Part shown: piece by piece, positions 5,738 to 12,313 of the stretch
How the letters are laid out: each line of letters begins with the position of its first letter
How positions within the stretch are numbered: the stretch's first letter is position 1
IMG/VR virus record: IMGVR_UViG_3300017949_000091
Span: 1-20,325 of that record
DNA: 20,325 nt
Source: a virus
Direction: 5' to 3' (one strand)
Notes under the pieces: generated by a model
Told to the model about the DNA's origin: nothing
What the model saw: only the letters and a program-made list of their open reading frames with translations
Database searches by the model: none
Made by a program: the position numbers and the translations under genes

Positions 5738-6528
5738 TGTTAAAAATAGGAATTAACAATTGTGATAATGAAACCTATCACAGTGACAGGAAGTTTAAAT
5801 CAAGTTCAACCCTAAAGTTGTTTTTAAAAGATCCCAGGGAATACCACAAAAGGTATGTACTAGGAGAGGAGCGAGAGGACACTTATAAAAGTGCGTATGA
5901 CTTTGGTTCTTATATGCATAGCTTATTACTTGAACCTGATAAAACAGACGATGAATTTGCAGTATTTGAAGGAGCTACTAGACGAGGTAAAGTATATGAA
6001 GAGTTTAAATCCAATAACGAAGGTAAAACAATTATTACAGCGTCTCAAGCGCAACAAGCTCTCGATCTTTATAACCTCTATCATGAGCACCTGGACACTA
6101 AAGGATTGATTGAAGATGGAGTAGCAGAACATACGTTATGTGTAGAACTAGAAGGCATGCCAATAAAGGTACGAGCTGACTATATAAAAGAAGGAATGAT
6201 TATAGATGTTAAAACTAGTAGCGATCCTGTTGATAAATTCTCAGCAGCTAAGACAATCATTAGGTTTGATTATGATTTATCTGCTGCTCTCTATGTTGAC
6301 GCATTTAAAAAATACACTGGACAAGACCATGACTTCATATTTGCATTTCTTAACAAACAAACTGGAGATGTGGGTATATTAAAAGCCAGTGAAGCTTTAT
6401 TAGAAAATGGTAGAAAAAAATATAAAACAGCGATAAAAAAACTTGCGGAAGCTGAGAAGACAGGTATATATTATAAGGAGGGGATACAAGAAGTTGATCT
6501 ACCAAGCTGGGCTGAGTTTAAGGAATGA
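5737..6528 (+). CDS. RecE-like PDDEXK exonuclease
   Basis: A 263-residue protein colinear with the nuclease domain of E. coli RecE (exonuclease VIII). An N-terminal SDRKFKSSSTLKLFLKDPREY segment aligns with the RecE ISKSQL region, followed by DFGSYMHSLLLEP, then the active-site strand VRADY (145-149) and IIDVKTS (155-161), giving D148, D157 and K159. It ends in LPSWAEF like RecE LPRWAKEY. RecE-type enzymes resect double-strand ends 5' to 3'. The Gln of the RecE-type YxxQ/QxxxY helix is Ser here (YDLSAALYVD). No RecT-like annealase was recognised in the window. It overlaps its neighbours by 1 and 4 bases. Confidence 0.87.
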   Translation: MLKIGINNCDNETYHSDRKFKSSSTLKLFLKDPREYHKRYVLGEEREDTYKSAYDFGSYMHSLLLEPDKTDDEFAVFEGATRRGKVYEEFKSNNEGKTIITASQAQQALDLYNLYHEHLDTKGLIEDGVAEHTLCVELEGMPIKVRADYIKEGMIIDVKTSSDPVDKFSAAKTIIRFDYDLSAALYVDAFKKYTGQDHDFIFAFLNKQTGDVGILKASEALLENGRKKYKTAIKKLAEAEKTGIYYKEGIQEVDLPSWAEFKE

Positions 6529-6710
6529 AAAAAGAGGAGTTAATTTACATGATTAGAGATTACAGAGATGCTATAAAACTTGTAAACAATCATTTAGAAT
6601 TAAATCCAGTTAGTGCTGATATACCTATGTGGGTAAATGAATTGCGTAATCTAAAAAATAGATTAGCAGAATTAGAAGAGTGTTTACACTTGGGAGAGTA
6701 TGATGAGTGA
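6525..6710 (+). CDS. Small coiled-coil protein, 61 aa
   Basis: Starts by ATGA overlap with the exonuclease gene, with AAGGA just upstream. The product is two predicted amphipathic helices (ELIYMIRDYRDAIKLVNNHL and MWVNELRNLKNRLAELEECL) joined by a Pro-containing turn. It resembles the short helical hairpin proteins common in phage replication blocks, but no function can be given. The stop overlaps the start of the next small gene. Confidence 0.7.
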   Translation: MKKEELIYMIRDYRDAIKLVNNHLELNPVSADIPMWVNELRNLKNRLAELEECLHLGEYDE

Positions 6711-6825
6711 GATGACTTTAAGAGTTATAGAGGGATTAGTAATATATGATTTATTTCGTATAGGATTAAATTTAACACTACGTTTATTACTAGGCGTAAC
6801 ACAAGGAGATGAGAATGGCAAATAA
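6703..6825 (+). CDS. Small hydrophobic/amphipathic protein, 40 aa
   Basis: An overlooked short frame. ATG codons at 6700 and 6703; GGGAG at 6692-6696 favours 6703. The product is MSEMTLRVIEGLVIYDLFRI followed by GLNLTLRLLLGVTQGDENGK, one long hydrophobic helix with regularly spaced Arg. This could be a peripheral or single-pass membrane peptide. It overlaps the genes on either side by 8 and 11 bases, and the next gene's AAGGAG lies inside it. Function unknown. Confidence 0.55.
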   Translation: MSEMTLRVIEGLVIYDLFRIGLNLTLRLLLGVTQGDENGK

Positions 6826-6985
6826 GAAAGAATTAGAATTAGAAAGAAATGCTTTACTGCTAGACATGGCAGGTAAAGTAGATATTATATTTCAAATACT
6901 AACTCAAGCGAGTATTCAACAAGCTGAACCTGTACAGGAGAAAAAAAGTGAACGGAAGACTAGCAAGAAAGCTAAGAAAGATTAA
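6815..6985 (+). CDS. Small protein with Lys-rich tail, 56 aa
   Basis: An overlooked gene with a good SD (AAGGAG at 6803-6808, 6 bases before the ATG). It begins MANKKELELERNALLLDMAG, has a helical middle (KVDIIFQILTQASIQQAEPV) and ends in a Lys/Ser-rich tail (KKSERKTSKKAKKD) that may bind nucleic acid. It overlaps the 6948 gene by 38 bases, and its AGGAG near 6937 serves that gene. Function unknown. Confidence 0.6.
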   Translation: MANKKELELERNALLLDMAGKVDIIFQILTQASIQQAEPVQEKKSERKTSKKAKKD

Positions 6986-7175
6986 TGAATTTGACCCCCA
7001 CGCAGAAAGGTATTATTTTTGCCTTAATAATGCTAACAATTTCGTTATCGGTAAGACAGGGCAGCCTGAAAGAATTGGAGGTACTATTATTGAAGCTACT
7101 AAAGATAAAAATCCTGTAACAGCAAGAGCTAAATATAAATTTATGAAACAAGGAATATACAATGGAACCCTTTAA
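6948..7175 (+). CDS. Hypothetical protein, GTG start, 75 aa
   Basis: The start is a GTG, placed by AGGAG followed by a run of A about 6 bases upstream. The N-terminus is very basic (NGRLARKLRKINEFD). A compact middle follows (ERYYFCLNNANNFVIGKTGQ), then TIIEATKDKNPVTARAKYKF. The composition is natural, but no family was recognised. It overlaps the previous gene by 38 bases and the next by 14. Confidence 0.6.
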   Translation: MNGRLARKLRKINEFDPHAERYYFCLNNANNFVIGKTGQPERIGGTIIEATKDKNPVTARAKYKFMKQGIYNGTL

Positions 7176-7365
7176 TGAAGCTACGATGTTTGATGTTATA
7201 CAAGAAGTAATAAATACAGAACACTTAGATCATTTATCTATAGAAGATCAAATGCTAGTGCTAGATATTGTAGCTGATAGTATTAGACGCTATAAGGCTA
7301 TTGAACTAGATGTATTTTTAAATGATGTACATAACGAATATAATAAAAAGTTGTCAGACTTATAA
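7162..7365 (+). CDS. Acidic helical protein, 67 aa
   Basis: ATG with AAGGA upstream inside the end of the previous gene. The product is acidic and predicted entirely helical (MFDVIQEVINTEHLDHLSIE, DQMLVLDIVADSIRRYKAIE). No family was recognised. Its acidic nature next to a DNA-replication block would allow a protein-binding or DNA-mimic role, but nothing in the sequence shows this. A 23-base gap with AAGGAG separates it from the DUF669 gene. Confidence 0.65.
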   Translation: MEPFNEATMFDVIQEVINTEHLDHLSIEDQMLVLDIVADSIRRYKAIELDVFLNDVHNEYNKKLSDL

Positions 7366-7388
7366 CCTGCCAAATACAAGGAGAATAC

Positions 7389-7802
7389 ATGGCAATACAA
7401 GGAATACAAACACAAGCGTCTGGAGAGAGAAAAGAATACTCTCCCTTACCGGATGACAGTTACACAGTAAGTCTTAACAGAGTAGGTGAGAAATCTACCA
7501 AGGCTGGAAATGGTACAATGGTAAATGTGTCCTTTCAAGTTACAGACGGAGAGTTTAAGAACCGCTTAATTTGGGACTCATTCTTAATTAGTCACCCTAA
7601 CGCTAAGGCAGCAGGGATAGGCTTGCAGAGGCTAGACAGCATGCTCAAGTCTATCGGTGTATATGGAGGATTTGAAGCCTTAGGTAATGATAGTTCTCAA
7701 CTGGAGCAGTTTATTGGTAAGGAATTTATTGTAAACACTGCGGTTGAAAGTAATCCAGGTTATAAACCTCGGAATGTTGTAAAGAAATACAGTAGGAAGT
7801 AG
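7389..7802 (+). CDS. DUF669-family phage replication protein (likely ssDNA-binding)
   Basis: A 137-residue protein with AAGGAG before the ATG. The order LPDDSYTVSLNRVGEKSTKAG - GTMVNVSFQVTDGEFKNRLIW - HPNAKAAGIGLQRLDSMLKS - GKEFIVNTAVES matches the DUF669 pattern: a beta strand with the polar turn, a strand ending in R-L-I/W, an N-x-x-A-x-x-x-G helix and a final strand. DUF669 proteins sit beside phage polymerases and recombinases and are thought to have an OB-like, single-strand-binding role. It ends 3 bases before the polymerase gene, so it may coat the template for that enzyme. The binding role is inferred. Confidence 0.75.
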   Translation: MAIQGIQTQASGERKEYSPLPDDSYTVSLNRVGEKSTKAGNGTMVNVSFQVTDGEFKNRLIWDSFLISHPNAKAAGIGLQRLDSMLKSIGVYGGFEALGNDSSQLEQFIGKEFIVNTAVESNPGYKPRNVVKKYSRK

Positions 7803-7805
7803 TAG

Positions 7806-9509
7806 ATGATATTCAATGGTGAGGAATACACAATTCAATTCTGGCAGGGAGAGAGTCTGGGAAGCATCCTTGCCATTGATACTGAAACTACAATTGCACC
7901 TTTTACAGAAACTCCTGACTTGGTGACATTCCAAGTGTTTGATGGAGAATCTCTGTACTATGTTGATCGGAGCTTAGTAGACGCCTTTTTAAAAAAGCAT
8001 GTGACTCGAACACTCGTCTTTGCTAATGCTCCTTTCGATATAGATGTACTGCGTAAGTTTACGGAAGACAAATACCTTCTGAAGGAGCAGATAGAACGTG
8101 ATAGGATTTTTGATATTAATATTTTGTATAGGTTATGGAACCTTGCTGTTATTGGCGATGTACCAAGGAAGTATGGGCTCGCTAAGATTAGTAAAGAACT
8201 ACTTGGGCAAGACCTCGATAAAAACGAAGAAGTCAGATGTAACTTTGCCGAGTACAAGGACACACCGTTACAAGAAATCCCACAAGCTTTTCTTGACTAT
8301 GGAGCAGCAGACGTTATCGCAACATACTATTGTTTTATCAGACTCAGATTGGAAATATCTAAATTAAATACAAATACCATGTTATCACATCATATACAAT
8401 TACTCGGAGCTTTAGCTCTTAACCGGATGTATAAAAATGGTATTGGGTTTGATGAGGAAAGAGCGCAGAAACTATTAACAGAACTTAACTCTAAACTGGA
8501 GGTATTACATGCAAAGATGTCTGCTTACGGATTTGTAAAAGGCATCAAAGGTAATCAAGCTGCATATAATTATGTAATAGAATTTAGTGGACTACCACTA
8601 CCTAAAACAGATCAAGGGGATTATTCCATGAAGGAGAGTGATCTGGAAAAGTATAGCGATAATCCCTTTATATCATCATTCTTGGATTACAAACGTACTG
8701 AAAAAACAACATTTTTTATTCGTAAACTTACAGGCAGTAGAGTACATCCAAGATATGATATACTAAAAAATACAGGTAGGACAGGATGTTCTTCACCTAA
8801 CATACAACAGCTCCCTAGAGATGGGGATATACGATCAATGTTTAAAGCTAGGGAAGGCAATACATTACTGATAACTGACTACAGCGCAATTGAGCTTGCT
8901 ACCTTAGCTCAACATGTCTACACAAATTACGGTAGTTCAGTAATGCGTAACAAGATAAATGATGGGGCAGACTTGCATAAATACTATGCGTCTGTCCTAT
9001 TTGGTGTACCAGAAGATAAGGTAGAGAAATGGCAGCGTCAGGCTGCTAAGGCTGCAAACTTCGGTTTCCCAGGAGGGCTTGGGATAGAAACCTTTATTGA
9101 GTTTGCGAAAGGATATGACCTTAATGTAAGTGAGCATGAGGCTCAGAAGATGAAGGATACATGGTTTGAAGCGTTCCCTGAGATGAAAGAATACATGAAG
9201 GGAGAGGAAGGGTCTGTAACCACCCTTACAGGACGCATAAGAGCCAATACAACATACTGTGCTGAGAAGAATACACCTTTCCAAGGACTAGCAGCAGATG
9301 GAGCCAAAATAGCTTTATATAACCTCATGGATGCAGGATTTGAGCTGGTAGGGTTTGTGCATGACGAAATAATTACAGAAGTACCTGAAAATACAGCAGA
9401 AGAAATGCGTAGACTCCAGGAGGAAATTATGGTAAACTCAATGTCACTCGTAGTACCTGATGTTAAAATCAGTGTAGAGTCAACAATCTCACCAAGGTAT
9501 TGTAAATAA
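7806..9509 (+). CDS. Family A DNA polymerase with 3'-5' exonuclease
   Basis: A 567-residue replicative polymerase of the T7/Pol I type without a 5' nuclease domain. The proofreading domain is complete: DTE (25-27), N74 with FD (77-78), and YGAAD (165-169). Polymerase motifs: motif A DYSAIEL (358-364), motif B RQAAKAANFGFPGG (411-424) and motif C VHDE (518-521). F419 sits where E. coli Pol I has F762. Motif B carries FPGG instead of the usual LIYG, a form I recall from other phage polymerases. The NTGRTGCSSPNIQQLPRDG segment is intact. It probably copies the phage genome with the PrimPol-helicase and DUF669 protein. The next gene starts in its stop codon (TAATG). Confidence 0.95.
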   Translation: MIFNGEEYTIQFWQGESLGSILAIDTETTIAPFTETPDLVTFQVFDGESLYYVDRSLVDAFLKKHVTRTLVFANAPFDIDVLRKFTEDKYLLKEQIERDRIFDINILYRLWNLAVIGDVPRKYGLAKISKELLGQDLDKNEEVRCNFAEYKDTPLQEIPQAFLDYGAADVIATYYCFIRLRLEISKLNTNTMLSHHIQLLGALALNRMYKNGIGFDEERAQKLLTELNSKLEVLHAKMSAYGFVKGIKGNQAAYNYVIEFSGLPLPKTDQGDYSMKESDLEKYSDNPFISSFLDYKRTEKTTFFIRKLTGSRVHPRYDILKNTGRTGCSSPNIQQLPRDGDIRSMFKAREGNTLLITDYSAIELATLAQHVYTNYGSSVMRNKINDGADLHKYYASVLFGVPEDKVEKWQRQAAKAANFGFPGGLGIETFIEFAKGYDLNVSEHEAQKMKDTWFEAFPEMKEYMKGEEGSVTTLTGRIRANTTYCAEKNTPFQGLAADGAKIALYNLMDAGFELVGFVHDEIITEVPENTAEEMRRLQEEIMVNSMSLVVPDVKISVESTISPRYCK

Positions 9510-9778
9510 TGTTTGAGAATGGGGATTGGGTACGAATTACGAGGGAGGGAATAAGTCATGGTAGCTTAGGAGCCATAGTAGGTAGAGAGCTATATAAAGG
9601 TGACTACATCTATAGAGTAATTCTACTCGAAATGCCAGACATAGAAATTACATGCCAGGGTAAAGATTTAGAACGATGGACTGATCATATCAGAAAGAAG
9701 AATTTGCCATCTATTTGCGAGTGTGGAGGCGATAAACTGGACATACCACATCACTACGATTGGTGTCCTAAGGGCTAG
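9509..9778 (+). CDS. Small SH3/KOW-like protein with Cys/His tail
   Basis: An 89-residue protein coupled to the polymerase by TAATG. The N-terminal 50 residues (GDWVRITREGISHGSLGAIV...YRVILLEMPDIEI) look like a small KOW/SH3 barrel, as seen in proteins binding nucleic acid or translation factors. The C-terminus holds C-x-C (CEC), then HH, then a final Cys (DWCPKG), a possible metal site. Both readings are inferences from pattern only. Function unknown; the coupling suggests expression at polymerase level. Confidence 0.65.
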   Translation: MFENGDWVRITREGISHGSLGAIVGRELYKGDYIYRVILLEMPDIEITCQGKDLERWTDHIRKKNLPSICECGGDKLDIPHHYDWCPKG

Positions 9779-9780
9779 TC

Positions 9781-10029
9781 ATGAGCAAGATAATGAAAAT
9801 GAGAGACAGCAGAGACAAGATTATTGATCAACTCATTGATGACAAGAACAGAATTTATACAAGACTAAAAAGAGAAGAGAGGGAGAACCAAGTATTTAGA
9901 TCTCAAGTAAAATATTTGAAGCAGAGATTAGAGTATGCTGAAAAAAAGATAAAGGAATTATCTGATGAAATCATTAACAGTAGAACTAAAGAAGAAGGAT
10001 CTGGAGAAGGCGACTCAGTTTGCCAGTGA
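9781..10029 (+). CDS. Coiled-coil protein, 82 aa
   Basis: Begins 2 bases after the previous stop with only a weak SD (AAGGGC). The product is almost all charged helix with heptad spacing (MRDSRDKIIDQLIDDKNRIY, FRSQVKYLKQRLEYAEKKIK), predicted as a coiled coil for residues 10-65. The end (RTKEEGSGEGDSVCQ) is low-complexity and overlaps the start of the next gene by 65 bases in another frame. No function recognised. Confidence 0.65.
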   Translation: MSKIMKMRDSRDKIIDQLIDDKNRIYTRLKREERENQVFRSQVKYLKQRLEYAEKKIKELSDEIINSRTKEEGSGEGDSVCQ

Positions 10030-10579
10030 CAGAGTACATCTTTCTATAGATCATTATAAGAAGAGAGGACAGGGTAGCCTAGACAAGATTACCCATGATA
10101 TTACTATTGGAGCTTTAGGAGAGATAGGCATCTATAGGGCTCTTAAACGGCTGGGCATCAAGGCTACAGCACCGGACTTTAACGTATATGAAACTAAGAA
10201 GAAGAGTTATGATGCTGACATTACAGATAGTTCTGGTAACAGATTTCATTGTAAATCACAATGCGTTGAGTCGGCTGCTAAGTATGGTAAGTCCTATATA
10301 CTACAGTATGGTGGTAATGGTATGGGACATGTTGATAAACTATTCAGAAATGTTACTAATCGTGATTTTCTTATCCCTTGTCTTGTCGATGTGGAAAACA
10401 TGGAAGTCATAATATTTGGCTGTATTAAGATTGAAACTATAATGAAGAAAGATCTTATTAAGATGCCTAAGGTCAAATGGCTAGAATACAGTAAAAGAGC
10501 TATATATCTAGAGGACCTATTTACTTTATCTTGGTATGAAAGATGGGGTAGACTTAAAAAGCAAAGTGTGATAGAATAA
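9965..10579 (+). CDS. Putative PDDEXK nuclease (Hjc-like pattern)
   Basis: A 204-residue protein with AAGGA upstream inside the previous gene. Residues about 45-100 show the order of a restriction-enzyme-like fold: an acidic helix IGALGEIGIYRALKRLGIK, then PDFNVYE, YDADI and FHCKSQ. This parallels archaeal Hjc-type resolvases (G..gE....L...G, then D, then E-C-K-S). His occupies the position of the usual Glu in E-x-K, so activity is uncertain. The rest (YILQYGGNGMGHVDKLFRN, the C-terminal Trp-rich ERWGRL) is unfamiliar. It follows the polymerase block, where phages often place a recombination nuclease. Assignment is by motif reading only. Confidence 0.6.
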   Translation: MKSLTVELKKKDLEKATQFASDRVHLSIDHYKKRGQGSLDKITHDITIGALGEIGIYRALKRLGIKATAPDFNVYETKKKSYDADITDSSGNRFHCKSQCVESAAKYGKSYILQYGGNGMGHVDKLFRNVTNRDFLIPCLVDVENMEVIIFGCIKIETIMKKDLIKMPKVKWLEYSKRAIYLEDLFTLSWYERWGRLKKQSVIE

Positions 10580-10582
10580 AGT

Positions 10583-10647
10583 ATGGGTCATGGACCGAGT
10601 GTCAACCGGAGGGTAGCTTAGACTTTAAAACCGCCCTCCAGATCCAT
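10583..10647 (+). ncRNA. Possible structured RNA element between genes
   Basis: An 80-base gap between closely packed genes holds nested inverted repeats. ATGGGTC (10583-10589) pairs with GATCCAT (10641-10647): 7 bp with one G-U. GGAGGG (10608-10613) pairs with CCCTCC (10634-10639): 6 bp, with a further U-G. GAC/GTC (10593-10595, 10601-10603) may close a small third arm. The shape is a three-way junction. It is not a tRNA: there is no anticodon arm or T-loop, and the second stem is too long. No U run follows. It could protect an mRNA end, mark a processing site or control the next gene. Confidence 0.35.
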
Positions 10648-10659
10648 TAAAGGGAGTAT

Positions 10660-11022
10660 ATGTATAGAGAGTATTTAAAAGAAGCAGAAGGTAAAGAACT
10701 TTATGAATTTAAAGAAGGTTTAATTATATATCACTTAATGGGAGAAGGACAAGGTACTTATATAGATGCTATTTATATAAAACCAGAGTTTAGAACTAAA
10801 GATTCTGCTTTAGAGTATTCAGCTAAATTTTTAACAGTAATAAAAAAATATGAAGAAGATGTCTATGGAGAAGTAGATGAAGTACATCCTGAATCAGGTA
10901 AGATGTTATCTTTATATCTAAATATGGGATTTGATATACACAAAATAGAACATAAAAAAATAATTCTTAAAATGCCTCATACTACAGTAAAAAAACTATG
11001 GGATACTGTTAATGGAAGGTAA
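10660..11022 (+). CDS. GNAT-fold acetyltransferase-like protein
   Basis: A 120-residue protein with AGGGAG before the ATG, first after the structured gap. Parts of the GNAT order are visible: IDAIYIKPEFRTKDSALEYS (strand plus acetyl-CoA loop and helix; the usual R-x-x-G-x-G/A pattern is degraded to RTKDSA), a helix FLTVIKKYEED, then MLSLYLNMGFDIHKIEHKK (the typical LY..mGF signature) and a last strand IILKM. Loss of the canonical P-loop glycines makes acetyl transfer uncertain. Phages often keep such proteins with unknown targets. It overlaps the next gene by 11 bases. The gene is more AT-rich than its neighbours by eye. Confidence 0.55.
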   Translation: MYREYLKEAEGKELYEFKEGLIIYHLMGEGQGTYIDAIYIKPEFRTKDSALEYSAKFLTVIKKYEEDVYGEVDEVHPESGKMLSLYLNMGFDIHKIEHKKIILKMPHTTVKKLWDTVNGR

Positions 11023-11287
11023 AAAGTTTGATACAGATAAACCACAATACGACCTTATAGATGCTCACGCCTTAGAAGACCTAGCTAAGGTTTTAACTAT
11101 AGGCGCACAGAAATATGATAGATATAACTGGAAGAATGTAGAACCTCACAGATACGAAGCAGCCTTACTTAGGCATATACAAGCCTGGCGTATGGGAGAA
11201 CAGCAAGATCCAGAGACAGGTTTACATCACATGGCTCATGCCTTAGCAAACGCAATGTTCTTATATTGTCATGATAAATTAAAGTGA
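11012..11287 (+). CDS. dATP/dGTP diphosphohydrolase (MazZ/MazG-like)
   Basis: A 91-residue all-helical protein matching the phage dATP/dGTP diphosphohydrolase family: KFDTDKPQYDLIDAHALEDL, VLTIGAQKYDRYNWKN, RYEAALLRHIQAWRMGEQQD, PETGLHHMAHALANAMF. Family members are MazG-like pyrophosphohydrolases that turn dGTP or dATP into the monophosphate. Some (MazZ) feed 2-aminoadenine synthesis in Z-genome phages, but that needs PurZ, which is absent from this window. A general dNTP-pool role is the safer reading. It is the last + gene and ends 6 bases from the holin stop on the other strand. Confidence 0.85.
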   Translation: MEGKKFDTDKPQYDLIDAHALEDLAKVLTIGAQKYDRYNWKNVEPHRYEAALLRHIQAWRMGEQQDPETGLHHMAHALANAMFLYCHDKLK

Positions 11288-11293
11288 CCTTTC

Positions 11294-11683
11294 TTACTTT
11301 CCTAGCTTACTTGCAGCTACAATCTTTTCTATGGTTCGTCCTCCAACATAGGCACCTAAGAATATCTCAGCAAGTTTGTATAACTCAGGACCTGGAGAAC
11401 AAAGACCAAAAGAAGCCAACACAATAATTGTGACCAGAGCGGTCGAGCAGATGGGTCGCCATAAGGCAACAAAAGGATGAGGCGAATTAGCCTCTGCAAT
11501 TAGAAGTTTGTGTCGATATTCTGCCAGCTTACTTTCGTAGTCTAGTATTCTATCTTGTGCTTTACCTTGTATCTTAGCCAGTTCATTTTTTAGCGTAAGC
11601 TTTTCTTCCTCAGAAGTATGAAGCTCATCAACTATCTTTGAAGCTGGACTAAATATGTTACTTATAAAATCAAATAATCCCAT
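11294..11683 (-). CDS. Holin, GTA 3TM family
   Basis: A 129-residue protein matching the holin family first described for gene-transfer-agent release. A charged N-terminal helix (SEEEKLTLKNELAKIQG, then DYESKLAEYRHKLLIAEANS) precedes the signature FVALWRPICSTALVTIIVLA, followed by PELYKLAEIFLGAYVGGRTI. Holins open the inner membrane to start lysis. Two hydrophobic segments are clear (about residues 70-95 and 100-120); the third helix of the family name is less evident. It overlaps the upstream gene by 1 base, lacks a clear SD, and is probably coupled to it. It is the last late gene before the convergent junction. Confidence 0.85.
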   Translation of the reverse strand: MGLFDFISNIFSPASKIVDELHTSEEEKLTLKNELAKIQGKAQDRILDYESKLAEYRHKLLIAEANSPHPFVALWRPICSTALVTIIVLASFGLCSPGPELYKLAEIFLGAYVGGRTIEKIVAASKLGK

Positions 11684-11904
11684 TATTTAGACCATGGAAA
11701 AGCTTTACCTGATTTTTTATCACTAAACTTTTTTACTTTTTCAGATGTATTTGCTCCTACACCACCTTTTTCTTTAGTTTCTTTGGTAGCTTTTTTCCTT
11801 CTAAACATCTTTTTTGCAAATTCTGTTACTGATCCCACTCTTTTCTCCTTTTTATACTTAGTTTTAAATAATGCAGATGCATTTTTCATATTAAATTCAG
11901 CCAT
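11683..11904 (-). CDS. Lys/Arg-rich small protein, unknown function
   Basis: A 73-residue, strongly basic protein: MAEFNMKNASALFKTKYKKE at the start, a VTEFAKKMFRRKKATKETKE middle and FSDKKSGKAFPWSK at the end. It is probably disordered or short-helical and could bind DNA or the membrane surface. It lies between the holin and other Lys-rich small genes in the late operon, so it may be a virion-packaged or lysis accessory protein. No family was recognised. Only a weak AAAGAG precedes the ATG. Confidence 0.65.
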   Translation of the reverse strand: MAEFNMKNASALFKTKYKKEKRVGSVTEFAKKMFRRKKATKETKEKGGVGANTSEKVKKFSDKKSGKAFPWSK

Positions 11905-11906
11905 TT

Positions 11907-12086
11907 TTATTTACTCTTTGATAGTTTCTTTTTAGCAGCTTTTTTTGCTATTTCTTTATCTTGTTGTTCATATCTATCTTTTTTTCTTTGTTCATAAGCC
12001 ACATCTCCCATCTTTTTTCCTTTTTTATGGGTAAAAGATTGAGCTGCCATTCCCATGAATACTAAAGGCATAACTTTTTTAAGCAT
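11907..12086 (-). CDS. Small membrane-anchored Lys-rich protein
   Basis: A 59-residue protein from the ATG at 12086, which has GGAG about 8 bases upstream. A longer frame starting at 12116 is possible but overlaps the previous gene by 38 bases. It has a short hydrophobic N-terminus (MLKKVMPLVFMGMAAQSF) and a highly charged, Lys-rich tail (ERYEQQD-type helix, ending KKAAKKKLSKSK). The shape suits a small membrane-attached protein or a lysis accessory such as a short spanin-like partner, but no lipobox or family match is visible. Confidence 0.6.
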   Translation of the reverse strand: MLKKVMPLVFMGMAAQSFTHKKGKKMGDVAYEQRKKDRYEQQDKEIAKKAAKKKLSKSK

Positions 12087-12312
12087 ACTTAATACTCCAC
12101 ATAACAATTGATGCAATGCATCCTAGCAACAGTAAAATGAAACGGCTATTTTCCTTCAACCAATTCCACACAATTAACGGTTTCAATAATTCAGTATTTT
12201 TATCTACTTTTTCTTCAAGCAAGTCAGTTCTCTTAATATGATATTTAAGATCCTGTTCCATGCGGATTTGTGATTCTCTTATTACTTGAATGTCTTGCTT
12301 TAACTCTTTCAT
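12079..12312 (-). CDS. XhlA-like protein: coiled coil plus C-terminal membrane helix
   Basis: A 77-residue protein. An N-terminal helix (MKELKQDIQVIRESQIRMEQ, then DLKYHIKRTDLLEEKVDKN) forms a predicted coiled coil. It is followed by a linker and a single membrane segment (FILLLLGCIASIVMWSI). This is the layout of hemolysin XhlA-type phage proteins, and the HIKRTDLLEE piece is one I recall from several phages. XhlA assists cell lysis together with a holin, and a holin gene lies three genes downstream. The role is inferred from the family. Confidence 0.75.
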   Translation of the reverse strand: MKELKQDIQVIRESQIRMEQDLKYHIKRTDLLEEKVDKNTELLKPLIVWNWLKENSRFILLLLGCIASIVMWSIKYA

Positions 12313-12313
12313 A

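Noticed and set aside
9143-9559. 138-residue minus-strand frame opposite the polymerase gene
   Set aside because: It is antisense to the conserved polymerase motifs and the start of the next gene, shows no family resemblance, and is a shadow of the real coding frame. The same holds for 4789-5163, 7958-8263 and 8997-9284 (minus).
10583-10647. tRNA gene suggested by the 7-bp outer stem
   Set aside because: There is no anticodon arm, no TTC-type T-loop, and the inner stem is 6-7 bp with an 18-base loop. It does not fold as a tRNA.
11012-11287. Evidence for a 2-aminoadenine (Z) genome
   Set aside because: Only the diphosphohydrolase is seen. PurZ and DatZ are not in the window, and the family is common in phages with normal DNA.
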